Shown one piece after another: positions 1 to 12,600 of a stretch of DNA of 64,000 nucleotides (positions are counted from its first letter, which is position 1; every line of letters starts with the position of its first letter). The stretch comes from Pegea sp. RAD2-039 (Eukaryota > Chordata > Thaliacea > Salpida > Salpidae): positions 3,348,001-3,412,000 of the forward strand of contig JAQGEQ010000071.1 of the NCBI GenBank assembly GCA_034620365.1, in the 5' to 3' direction. A model generated the notes under the pieces. That model was not told the DNA's origin, did no database searches, and saw only the letters and a program-made list of their open reading frames with translations. The translations under genes were made by a program, and so were the position numbers.

Positions 1-47
1 TTTTGATCATGTATAATTTAATGTTTAATTTTTAAGATAGTATTTGT

Positions 48-110
48 GAGAATGTGTTTTAGTGGGAGGTGATCTCTTCAGGCATCCTCCTTCGCATTTA
101 TTGAAATAAA
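48..110 (+). mobile_element. 3' tail of a tRNA-derived SINE (truncated copy)
   Basis: The segment shares the order and wording of the last ~60 bases of the full SINE at 47.9 kb: a GAGAATGTGT start, a TTAG/TTCAGGCA block and the tail CTCCTTCGCATTTAT followed by an A/T-rich end. The tRNA-like head is absent, so this copy is 5'-truncated or its head is too diverged to see. Found by direct comparison of the two copies in this window. Confidence 0.75.
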
Positions 111-1372
111 CAATATAACTGGTTTTAATTACATACTGCAATATATATGTAATTAGCTAGGTTTGAATTACAAGGTAACTTTTGAACATCGGACAAAAAT
201 ATTCAATTTCTTTCCTTAAGTGTGAATAAAGTATTTAAAGTTTAAATTAGATTAGTTTAAAGAAGATGTATCAGAAATATCTTTAAATTTGTATATGCTA
301 TAAAGATTGTATTTTAACATTTTTTCTTTAAATTACATTTGATTTCAAATTGCTTAAGTTACTAGTCTGAGTTTTTACATTACTTTTTATGCGTTTCAGT
401 GATAAGCAAAATTAATTTTTCTTATACTATCCAGCCCTATTTTCAACAGTTTTCCTTACAAATAGTCTTTGTAAACCTTGTATTTGTTGAAATACTTCAC
501 ATACTCAAACAGGAAACCACTTTTTCAAATACCTAATGCTCGATACTATTTTCAAACTAAAAGTGATTTAGAAACTTATTTCTTAAAATGTTCAGTTAAT
601 AATAATCGCTTTAATATTTTATTGGATTATTTACAGTTTGTTCATAATAAAAAGTTAATTCATTTAAATTATAAAAGCTTCACCTGCATAAATTTGACCT
701 GAAATAATTTGCAAGCATAAAACTTATAATTAAATAGAAAACTATTTACAATGAATAAAAATCATGAAGTTAAAAACCATTTAGAAACGAATCTATCATT
801 AGCTGCTTAATAGTCTACTGATACATATTCAGAATAAACTTGGTGATTAGACTACCTTGTCAAAGAACTTAACGTAAAATAGCTTAATAATAACGTAAAA
901 AAACTAATGTAAAATGTAGATTATTTAACCAGCTAAAAGAGTTTACATTTTTTATTTTGATTAATTATAGAAATCTATCATGATATAATTTTGAATATAT
1001 AAAAGTTATTTTCAAAATATTTTAAAAACAGTTACAAACTTTGATAAGAAACTTCAAACATAAAAACGTTGAGCTTTTCATTTTTGAGAGTTTTGATTAT
1101 TTTCAGCTTGTATGAAAACAAAGGTGACAAAAAAAGAAAAGAACAAAAAAGTACCATGAAACTACAATGGTTGTTAAAAACTTCATAGAGAAACAATGGT
1201 TGTCAAAAAACAATGATAATGGTTGTTTCATTTACTGTTGAAATCTAAAAAAAGCTACAATTTATAGAAAAAACATCATAGTTTTCAAATCTAAAGTTAA
1301 CATGAAAGCTGGAAAACTGAAACAGCTTTTAATTTGACTATAGTCAGCTTAGCATACCCGATGTTTATACAG
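111..1372. other. AT-rich flank, no gene seen
   Basis: No convincing exon. Near 1163-1228 there are three imperfect copies of a short unit containing AATGGTTGT. The stretch probably holds upstream exons, introns or promoter of the lectin-like gene that follows, but no signal-peptide exon could be identified. Confidence 0.4.
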
Positions 1373-2076
1373 TAAGCTATTTACAAACCTATGCTATGAG
1401 TATTATATGTAATTATAATATTAAGACAAGTTTCGGGGAAACATTTATTGTTGATGGAAAGAAATCATTTGCAAATTCACAAGAATATTGTGAGAAATTA
1501 TCAGCTGATTTAATTACATTGACGAGTAGAGAAGCAATTGATGAGTTGTCTGAAAGCTTATTTGCATGTAAAGAAGTAAGTCACCATGGAATAGCTTTAA
1601 ACCACATATTACCACGTGATAAATACTGGTGGAGAGTTGGACTGCAGGTGTTTAATGGGTCTGGTAGTTGGTTGAATTCTGAAGTCTTTGATTTCAACAA
1701 ATCAAAAAGTCTCTTATATGAGTTAGATGGTCAACTAGTAGGAACAAAATGTGCTGTACTTGAGCCAGAGTCAAGAAAGCTGCTAATGGCTAGCTGCATA
1801 GAACCATATCGTTCTATCTGTGTCAGTAATTCAGAATATACTGACACATTATCAGTAGTGATTACTCTGATGCTTCTCCTTGTGTTAGTCGTTTGTATAG
1901 CATTTGGAAAAAGAAGATTTAAAGACTATTTTTCAAAACAAAGACAGAAAAAAAGTGAAAATATCAACAAGTGTCCTTCTATAGTAGTTGAAGAGATTTC
2001 TGATTCACAGAGTCCGTCTCCACAACCAAATTATAGCACCGATGGTCTTATGAATCCAAACATAAGGTGCAAGTAA
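1373..2076 (+). CDS. C-type-lectin-like single-pass membrane protein (terminal exon)
   Basis: One long exon encodes a C-type lectin-like domain, a membrane segment and a cytoplasmic tail. Numbering from the ATG at 1396, Cys5 opens the domain, Cys32 and Cys58 follow, and a YWWRVGL segment, a GSWLN core, KCAVLEP and C-EPYRSIC complete the lectin fold. A hydrophobic stretch at about 152-170 is followed by a basic stop-transfer (GKRRFK) and a ~55-residue Ser/Pro-rich tail. The EPN/QPD calcium-sugar motif is not visible, so calcium-dependent sugar binding is doubtful. There is no signal peptide, and the frame stays open upstream to a good acceptor (TTTATACAG at 1364-1372), so a signal-peptide exon probably lies upstream. 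ATG 1396 is therefore likely internal. The layout (lectin domain, one TM, short tail) recalls layilin/chondrolectin; orthology is not claimed. Confidence 0.7.
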
Positions 2077-5000
2077 AAGTAGAAAGAAGTAAAGCAGGAA
2101 AAACAAAGTTTAAGGTCTTTTATTGGTTCAAGAAAACTTTGATCTTAGTATTTTATGGCAGATTAAAACTTTGTAAGTAAACAAACCATAAAATCTGGAC
2201 ATCAATTAATCTTGTATTATTTACACACGTATAAATTTTTATCTCTTGTAGTATAACTATCTTCTTTAAATTGTAATTAAAAAAAGTTATTTTACATCAA
2301 ATCGAGTCAAATAATTCTTATAGACAGCAAAATTGTATTTACTTATTTGTAATCAACAAATTTTTAACATTTATTAACCAGCGATCTATTCACAGCATTT
2401 TTTTTATATAATTCATTCAAATTTTACAAATAGTTTGCTATAGTTTGTTTACTTACTAACTTGAGTTAACGGTAAATATTTTTTGAAGTATTTTATTTAC
2501 TAAGGCGCTTTTTATGTTCAATATTTACAGTAGCAATAGCTGTTTTATAACCAAGAGCTTTCACATTAAAACTATCGCAAGCTTATGTATTCAAAGTTAT
2601 GATAGTTTTGCTATGGCAACTAAAAGATACAGTTGAGTTTGGTTTTGAAATGGTGCAAGAGATATGTTTGGAGATTGTACACATTACGATTAAACAGTCT
2701 TGCATGCATTGTTTACAGTTTAATTTATAAGCAATTTCAACCATCAAACAGAAGAGTCAGTTGAGAAGACATTTTTATAAACTTGCCTTTCCTGGAGTTT
2801 TATAAGTTTTGGTAAAAAATCAAAATCTTTTCTTTTGTATTTTATAGCTTATTAAATAGTCTAAAGGTTTATAGTTAAAGCTAAAACAATAGAATAAACT
2901 TAGAAAAAATCTTATACCAGGAAACGAAAGATATTTTCAAACTGTGAAATTTTTGCTGATAGATATTTTCTGATTATTAATTTTCCAAAGTAAGCAGTTA
3001 CAAATAAAGAAGATCAACAGATTTAGATGTACTTAATGAAATTGTGTTTAATGTCATTGCCAATGATGTAACGTAAATATTTTGAAAATACAAAGTAATG
3101 CTGAAAATATTTTAAATAAGAATGTTTTTAAAAACAAAATATGGTGTTTTTTTCATTTAAAAAAACGAAGATGAACCCTTGGTAAATTAATCAAAATAAT
3201 CTAATTAGTGGATTTATATAGATAAAAGTAGTGGCAATTAGAAAAGAACTTGAATTACTTGAAAATTTCAGTGATTAATTAAAGCATACGAGCAAAAGCT
3301 TTAATTTGTAAGACTTATAACATTTAATCTACAAGTATTTAATTTAAGAAATATTTAGAGTTAGAGATTACTTTTAAAAGTAAAAAAAAAACATTAAAGG
3401 AAAACGAGTGTGATTGGATAAAATGAAAAATTCTCATAAATCATCTTTTAAATGTTATTTATTATTTTCATCTAATAAGTATAAAGTACAAAAACATGTT
3501 TTAATAACCTTTTCCATTTATAGCTAGCTTCCTGGCCAATATAAAAATTAACTTTTGTAAAAATTGTTTTTTTTTCTGTTTTTCAGCTTGTGGAATCGAT
3601 TAATAAACAAATATAAGTTTTTATTTCAAGAACTTTAAGCGCACTAAAATAACTGTTTTGATTGACTCAATCAATTTTATTATTTTTCATCTTACCTTAT
3701 AAGCTTTAATTTAATCACAAATTATATATATATATTCATCATCTTGAAGATATGCATTTTCTTATTCGATTAAAGAAATAAATAGTTTATTCAAAAGAGA
3801 GAAAGTGAAATAATTCATGGTTTTACAGGCAGAAGTTTTAAATGTAGTTTTAAAATGTCTTTTTTAACTAATTACAGAACTGTACTTAATCGACAAATTT
3901 ATAATTTTTTGTTAAAGTTCCGAACATACTTTTTTATGGTAATGGCATTTTTTTTGCTTTTGGGTAAGCACAATTGTAAAAAACAAATAACAAATTGGTT
4001 TTAATAAGCTCCATTTTGAACTAATATGTAATGTAGAATGTTGAAAAATTTATTGCAGACTTTATTTCCTAATAAGTAAGTTTAGGAAAAAATAATTAAA
4101 TTTAAACAGGTAGTTAACTATTTGTTCAAATTATTTGTTAAGTGGGTCTTTAACTTCAACACATAAATTTACAATTGTACTTTTATGATAAATTTTCAAT
4201 CAAATTTTAGAAAACTGAAGAGACTTAAAACTTGTTATTTAAAAGTAATTCAGAACGTTCACCCAAAATAGAACAATCTTTACTTTTTATTCTTTTACCT
4301 TAAACTTGGATTATTTGACAGTTATTTGCACTATATATAGTCAAAATTGATCATTTAAAAGTACATTTATGCAAACAAGAGTGTATTAACCCTAACCAAT
4401 TCTTTTGTTGAAATAATCACTGCATTAAAAGGCATTTTTAATGCTTTCAGACATGTACAGAGCAACACAAAATGTTGTTTTTAAGTTTTAAAAGTTAATA
4501 TTTTCACTTTTATTGCTAGACAAAAAAACTTCAAGTTGACCTTGATATTTTTTGATTTTTAAATCTTCTCTTGAAGTTATAAAAGCTGATAAAAGTTAAA
4601 AAAACAAAATTTGAATCTAAATGCACAACGCATGAATTATGACTTTTAATAAAAGTTCTTTAAAAATTAAAAAATTTCTCATATCACATGATTAGAAGCT
4701 TTAGAAAAACATCTCCAATTACTTTAAATACCAGACTCTTTAGATACTAATTTTAACACATTTAAAAGTTTTTATCATTAAACGCAAAAAATCTAATTTC
4801 CAGTTTACTTCGCACTAATGATTTTATTCTAACTTTTTTTTATCAAGAATTAAAAAAAAATATTTTGAATGATTTAATATCTTTTAATCATCTAGGTCTT
4901 TTACTCATTAGTGTATGTAAGTTTTATATCATACTTTAATTCTGTGCCCTTTAAAATTTAAATATTTTTATGAAGCATTTCAAATAATAACTTGATTTGG

Positions 5001-6300
5001 AAGAAATATCATCGTTTTGTTATTCTACTGTTATTTGTACTGTTATTTACCTACCTGTTACTTTTTGTTTATTGAAGTTGTTTAATCGTTTTTGTTGCAA
5101 AACTTTCAAAAAAGCTTAATTGATGCAAAGAATTAGTAGTTGGAAAATTATTTTAAACAATTTTTTTTGCTTTTAAATAACATTTAGATTAAATTAAAGC
5201 AGCTTTAAAATGTAACAAAATAAAGAAAGTTTAAAGAAATTTGTAAAAAAATAAAGAAATGTTATAATATTTGCCACTCAAATATTTAATTAATAAATAC
5301 TTTTGGTTAAGGTATAAACATTCAACTATAATCTTTGATTCTTTTTTAAAATATACTTATGTAAATTTTTTAGAAGAAAGTAATCGTTGAATATTTAGTT
5401 CGATATAATTTTAATTGTTATGAAGTATTGGTGTTTTATTAGTTACTTTCTTCTATTACAACGTTCTTTTTTGTTTTATATTAAATCTTATAAGAAATAT
5501 TTAAGGGACATACTCTTCTTCTTGAATTAAATGAGAAAATACTTGACAATTAAAAATACATAAATTTATTCTTTAAACAAGTAATTTAATGTCTGAAGAG
5601 AATTTTTTTGTTTTTTATTAATATTACCAAGGCTATATTTCGCTCAAAGAATTTATCAAACTAGAATTAAAATTGTTTGTATCATCTGTAATAAAGTGTA
5701 GTGTCTATTTGACAGGAGAAGGTTACTGTTTTTAGCTTGTAAGAAATTTAGCATGTGAAAAAGATTAGCTTTATTTAGTTATGAAAAAATCCAATTGAAA
5801 TTATAATGTTCAAACACTACCTGAATAAGTTATTTTTTACAGAATTCCTTTTCACAAACATTCTCAACAAATGGATTAGGGTTTTGGGTTAATTATTAAG
5901 GTTTTATATTAAGTAGTTTCTACATTAAAATATGCTTTTTGGTATTCAATCATAATTCTTATTAAGTATTTGAATTTAAGTTGCAACTTAATTTTTATTC
6001 ATGTCTACATATAAATTGTAAAATTAAACTTTAAGGTGAATATCAGAAGATGGGCAACTAATGATGATGGGCTGTTAACATTTTTAGATATGAGAATCAA
6101 TTTCTATCTGCTTTTGGAATAAAAATCTAGCAACTAATGTATTTAAAATAAAAGTGTTATTCCAATATTTTAAAAATAAATGTGTCTTTACTACTATGAT
6201 AATTTTATTTAAATTTTCTACTTACAAACTCATATCTTTCAACATTTCTTCAGACTATTCATTATTTATGAGTGATTCAAGTCGAAGTCAAAGTTTGAAT
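2077..6300. other. Gene-poor AT-rich stretch
   Basis: After the lectin-like gene's stop no exon with splice sites and coding character was found on either strand over about 4.2 kb. It contains poly-A/T runs and a short TA-repeat near 3723-3737. It may include the lectin gene's 3'UTR and upstream DNA of the tensin gene. Confidence 0.4.
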
Positions 6301-6310
6301 GTTGAAACTA

Positions 6311-6378
6311 GCTATAAATAATTTTCGAGACATCTTTGTCGCGCACCGAAAAAAGGACGAGAGAACGGTTGCTAGTCA
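6311..6378 (+). promoter_or_regulatory. Candidate tensin promoter with TATA box and non-coding first exon
   Basis: GCTATAAATA at 6311-6320 is followed about 30 bases later by an island that is GC-rich for this window (CGCGCACCG, GGACGAGAG). That run ends in a good splice donor, TCA|GTAAGC, at 6378/6379. This looks like a core promoter plus short 5'UTR exon that could splice to the acceptor before the tensin ATG at 9665. Inferred from signals only; no transcript evidence. Confidence 0.4.
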
Positions 6379-9300
6379 GTAAGCGTGTAGTATTATCAGC
6401 AAGCATAGGCTAAAGTCAGAGTAACATTTACTGCTGTAAACTCTATTTTAAACTTCAGTGAAAATTGTCTGTGGGTAAAACGCATGTGTTATCGTTTATT
6501 CTAAAATAGTTTTCAGATATTTCTTGTATATTTCAGATAATTACCATTTATTTAAGTTTAGAATTTTACAAATTAGTTTAACAATTAAATTAATGGATAT
6601 TGTTTTTATTTAGGATTTATTTGAGACAATTTTGTTGAGAGTAATAACATTTTTTGAAGCGAAAGGTTATATGGGTTATATATATAGAGGTTATATGAAA
6701 ATTAATAAAAAATAACTCAGAATGTCAAACTTTTGTAATATGCTGAGCACACTGTTGAAAAAGGGTATTTTCTCTCTGGCTACAGATGACGTAGTAGACC
6801 TTCTTTCATGAAAATAAGTCGTACTTTAATGATATAGAAACCTGTGTAAAACTGCACAAACTTTTAGCTTTTATTTCAAGAGTTTAGAAAAAAAGAAGAA
6901 AAAAATTTGATTAACAAAAAGCCCTTAAATAAAATAACGGAAGTAATTGCTGACAGGGGGCGTTGATTGGTCATTTTAGTTGTAGTTGTATCCAAATGCA
7001 TAGTTTGCAAACTCAGAAGTGAATATAGTTTGTTACGAGAAGCTACGAAGTTACTATATTTCAAATGTTTTGATGTTTACCCAAGAATTAAATCTTAAAG
7101 ATTTGATGCATCTGAAATTATAAACATTTTTTTGTATAGTGTATGATCTAAAAATAAAGTTTTTGTAAAGATATTTTGAGAACATTTGTATCTTTTAAAA
7201 ATATTTTATCTTCATTTAGAACATCTTTAACAAAAATCTTCTTCCAATTATGGTGATCTATAGTAATAAAAACTAAAAAAAATTTTTGTTGAAATGGATT
7301 AAAACAGATTTTAACTTGAAATATACACATATCACATTTGTTTATATTAAACTAAAGCTTAAATTTAACTTATTTACATTTTTTTATAATATTGTTATAC
7401 AGAAATATATATTTCTAAAACTTTTTATTTAAAGAAAAGTTAGAAAAAAGTAAATTCTAATATCTAGAATATAAAATTAATTTTTTTTTTGATTTTGGAG
7501 AGATTTTCCCTTAAAAGTTATGTAAACAAAAAAATCTTTTATAGAAATGTTTGTATACATGTTGGTTTTATTGACAAGATATCAAAGCATCAGGAAGTTG
7601 TAGAAATTTTTATCAAAACTGATTTTAAAAAAGACATTTTTTGACAAGATTTGAATAGTGAATTTCCTGTCAGTTTCTTTTCATGTCTCTCATGTTTCAA
7701 TTATACTTGAACTTAACTCTAGAATTAAAAAAAATGCTTTTTCAAGTTTTATAAGTTTAAAAAGTTATATAAATTATAATATAGATTTATTTTATAGTTC
7801 TAATGGCAAATTTTAATCTATATTATCATTGTATTTTTCTGGTAAAACTTTTATTGTGGTGGTTATATCTTAGAGGTCTTAGAAGAAAATTTATATTTTA
7901 ATAAACTACAGAAAACCCTGTTAAAATATTAAAACTAAAATCTGTACAGTAAAGCTAAAATATCAAAAGTTAATTAGATTTCCAATTCTACAACCTTATA
8001 ATTTATTCATGAATAGAATTACTTTTGCTTTATCAATTATGCATTTATTTAATTATGATTACTAAAGACTATGTGAATTACAAAATTTAAATTTTGTTTT
8101 TATTAGTTTTTCTATATTAATCAAAGTCTAAAATGAACTAAAATAAACTTAGCTGTAACAACCATCACTATTTTGATTAACATATTTACTACTTTTCAAG
8201 TGACTGCAGTTAGAGATGACTGTCTAGTAATTTATCTTTGAAACTTAGATAACTTAACGTATTTGTGTTTATTTTAAGCAATATTCCTAAAAAAGACTTT
8301 GAAATTCTTTATACTTTCAAAGATTGCTAATTTATTAATCGTTGAAATTATGACATGGAGGAGTTAATAAGAATTTCCTTTTATTAGTTTAGTTCAGACA
8401 AATACTTGATAATAAAAGAATCGATATTTCAGCTAGAGCATATCAATAAATTAGTTTTATCGGCTGCTAGTTTCTTGAAAGATAGAATGATTGGCAAAGA
8501 TTGTAATTTGCAATTTGTCATGAAATGACGTATTGAAGCAATTGAACAAGAACTTACCATGATGAGAAGAACTTTCTTGAAGTACTTCGACTTGTCAAAA
8601 ACGTTTTTAATAAAGTCAAAATTCTTTAACATCTTATATCATAAAGAAAAAAATAATGTAACAGTAATACTGTAGCTCCTTTTTTGATTAGATAGTATCA
8701 AATAAAACCAAAGGTTTTTTTATACAAATATTTACCAAAAAAAATGCATAAATAGATTTAGTGAATTGATATAGAATACTAAATATAAAAGTTATGAAAT
8801 ATCATGTTACAGTAAACAGACTAAACCACAATCTTAAAGTTCAAAAAACGACTTTTTAAATTTATCATTGGGTACCGTCTAGTAACGATTATAATTTGTT
8901 TATAAACTAGATAAGATCTTTATAAAATTAAAATAACTTTTTGGGTCCAGTAAGAAACTTTTTATCTTAAGATTACTTAACGATAAAATTTCTATTTAAC
9001 AAATATTATACTTTGGCTATAATATAGCAATGAGATATAAGTATTCAATATTTTAATTATAATTTAACGAACAGTTCAATTGTATTTTTCAGAATTTTTT
9101 TACAGTTTTTAATAGATTTTAAGTATCTGCTTTTATGCTAACTATTTACTTCCTGAGACGCCAAAGATGAAAAGTTAATTGACCGGTAAGTTTAAGTGTT
9201 TGCTAGAAACCTTTAAATCTGATGTTAGAAAAAAAAAAGTTTGAAATTAATCATTAAAACCTGATTACTTTTAATTCGATCAACTCTGCATCACTCAAAA

Positions 9301-9659
9301 GAAAAGTTAGAAAATTCAAATTAAACGATATCTATTTTATGAAGTGATTATTTTAAGAAAACTTTGCTTTTGGTGAAACTTAGACAAAGCTGAATGAAAT
9401 GCCTGGTTCTGTAGACTTCAACTTTTATCTCAGATTATCATGTAACTTTATCAACTAAAGTTTCTTTAGAGTTTCGATGGTTAAACTGTTTGAAGCGTTG
9501 TTTACTTTAGTTACACGCCATGAAAAAGCGCTAGCTGAACTAAACTATCGACTTTAATCTTTTCATTTCAACTTTTTTTGTGAATTATACAAGATACTCA
9601 ACTTGTGATAACAAAAATCTTTTAAAACACAAAAAATCTCGTTCACTTTGTATTTATAG

Positions 9660-12600
9660 ATAACATGACATCATCTTTTCCGTCTACAATGTCTCAGAAG
9701 CAAGTAATCAAATCTTTCATCAATCAAGAAAGTAATGAAATAGTAGAAGAAGATCGTTCTCGGATTATTATACCACCAACAGTTCCCGAAGGAACCTTTA
9801 CACCTAGTTATGCACATCCTATCCATCACCCAAACACTTTAAAGCGTCAAAAACATCCTCTTCAGCAGCAGTGTCAGGAAGATTACAATAAGAAGCAGAT
9901 GAAAGAGCATCAAGAACAAACGATAAAACAACAAGAGTATGAAAGACAGAAACAATTTCGTATCAAACAAATTGAAAAACAACAAGAAATGGAAAAGCAA
10001 GCAAAGCAGCGACAAGAAGAATATGCACGTCACAAGAACGTTGAAGAAGAAATTCAAAGGAGGTGTAAGGAAGAAAGAGAAAAGATGAAACAGATGGAAG
10101 AGGAGCGAAAAGAGAAGATGCAAAAAATGTACCTGGAAAACTCAAAGAAGTTGAACGAAATAAAGTAAGTTTACAACTTTTTAGTTTTAGCTTTTTTCTA
10201 CTGCATAATGCAAAAGAAGTTTCAGATATTTGAGACGACTGAGTGAAATGTGTAAATGAAAGAGAAGAATTTTCTAATCGTTGTAATTAACTGAAAGCAA
10301 GTTTGCGTAATTGCCACAGGCAGACAAAGTTTGAATGAACTTTACAGTTTAAGTATTGAAAAATGATTTACTTTTGTTGTTATCTTTTCTCATAACTGAA
10401 AATTATCGTAAACGTCACAACGCATGTTACTTCATACGCAAGAGTTAGAGTAAAACTAAAAGAACATCTACTCAAAAGTCAATCATAGTAAAATAAATAA
10501 TTAAAGTTTGACTTTCGTTTTCATTAACTTTAATCTATAAAATTTATTTATATAATTATACAAATTCAAGTCATAATTCATTTACAAATTTCGACCAAAT
10601 GATTTATGTAAAATATTAAAAAAATCTTTTTTAGCATTATCAAATAGTTTGTTTTTAACAAATATAATTAAAGAAATTAATTATTAATATTATTTGAATA
10701 AGAGACAAGTTAGTTTTTAAAGTATCAATCGACAACTACTTCAAGTAGTAACATAACTCTGTAACAGCAATAAACAAAATTATTTTCACCAATAAATAAG
10801 TTGAAACTGAAAAAAATAGTTTAAATTTTACATACAAAACTTTTTAAAACTTTATAAGAGCTTTTTTGAATAGAAAACTTTTAGATAAATGATAGCTTCA
10901 AAAATCAATGTAAAAATGTGAGGAAACTACAGTGAAAGCTTTATTTGCTATTCATGTTCAATTTGAGTTCTTGCAAACTGAAAGTAATAATATAATCGAT
11001 CACTGATAAATTTTATCAATATTTTTGTTATTCCATGTCAATAAACTATTTATCTACAAAGCAAGAGAAATTAAATAAATCTTTGACTATTGTGGGTATA
11101 ACGCTGACATCTAAAATTTTGTTTTTTAAAGTAAAACGCTTAATACAAATAAAACTAAAAAATTAAGTTTAAAAAAGTTTTACTCTTGAACAAATAAGGT
11201 TACTAACAGTGTCTACTGAAAAATTTTGAATAAATATCTTACTAATAAATTGTTCCTTTAAAAATAAAACGTTTAAAATTGATTGGGGGTATGTGAAAGC
11301 AGTTTTGGTATTATTGGTTGAATAATCTAGAAGTAATAGTTATGAAAAGATATTTTCTTTTTCATATTTGATATCAGTCCAAAAAACGAAACAAATCAAT
11401 AAGATTACATTTCCCTTTAACTTGACTTACTCTACGGTCCGATTTTGTTCAAATTTATTTAACAGGTGGGTTATTTTAGATTAAGAATAATGAGGTAATC
11501 GATTAAATGTAAAAAGTTACTCATCTGTTTCTTTTATAAACTGAACCTAAACCCAAATTTTTGTGACTCAAACTGTAGCTGATAGATCAAAGCTGATTTT
11601 ATTAAATATTTTTTACTGGCTTGATGCCAGCATAATAAAATCGATTAAAACTTTATTTTTGTTGGATAAACTGAAGAGTTTTTTCATCTTTTAGAATTAA
11701 AGCAAATTTATGTTATAAAACAAAACCACGTTACCAATGTTGGCAAAACGTTTTGGTGAGCAAGATACGAACCAGTTGTGTTTAGAATAACTAGATGCTC
11801 TTGACATTAAATAATTTACTTAAGCAGCTATGTCTTCAACTTGTGTTTCTTTTCAGCGCTTATGCTCAAATACCATCAGTTAAAGATCACCTTAATAAAA
11901 GCTCCTATCAAAAACTTGATGATAGAAGAAATGAAAAGTTGGAAAGTAAGCATCTTCCAAGTAACCAGGAAAAAACACGAATCGGAGAAAGTAGCAATTA
12001 CAGTTTAAGTACTGATTGGAAGTTAACACCACCTGAAGAATTCAATGTTCAAAACGCTGTTGACTTGCAAAGTCAACTAGATGAGCTGGACCATTACATT
12101 GCACAACTTTCGCAATCACTTGATACGAAAGGTAAACTATTTTACAAATTGGTCCTTAATTATTTTTAATAATATGTCAATTATAGAAAAAGTTATTTTT
12201 AGCCTTACTCCATAGCTATTTAAAACCAAACCAAACAGTTATTTTTAATTGCTGTGACAAAGCAAACACACCCTTATGCTAAAGTCACTTTAATGCTTGT
12301 TTAGTAAACCTTTTATCATTTTTACTGGGCTGAAGCCACTGATATTTGATTTTTTTATTTTTGCAATCACATTAAAAGTAGCTTTGGTTTAATTCAATAC
12401 CACAAATGAATATCAATCTTTAAATTTAATAAAAATAGCTCGTTGGCTAATAAGGTAAGAAAGGTAATTCTGTGTTAAGTATTAAAGTAAATATGGCTTG
12501 TGGCCAAGAAGAATGAACTGCTATAAACATCTAATTCACTTGACCTATTGTATTGTTTTTAAATTTAATTTTCAAAGATTGCTTCTATTTTCTCCTCGTC

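Noticed and set aside
478-702. 74-codon plus-strand open frame
   Set aside because: Starts at a TTG, has no motif, no splice context and composition equal to surrounding A/T-rich DNA.
8429-8632. 67-codon minus-strand open frame
   Set aside because: No homology recognised and no splice or promoter context; considered chance.
9839-10123. Long minus-strand open frames opposite the first tensin exon
   Set aside because: They are antisense shadows of the Lys/Glu-rich coiled-coil codons and have Phe/Leu-rich nonsense composition.
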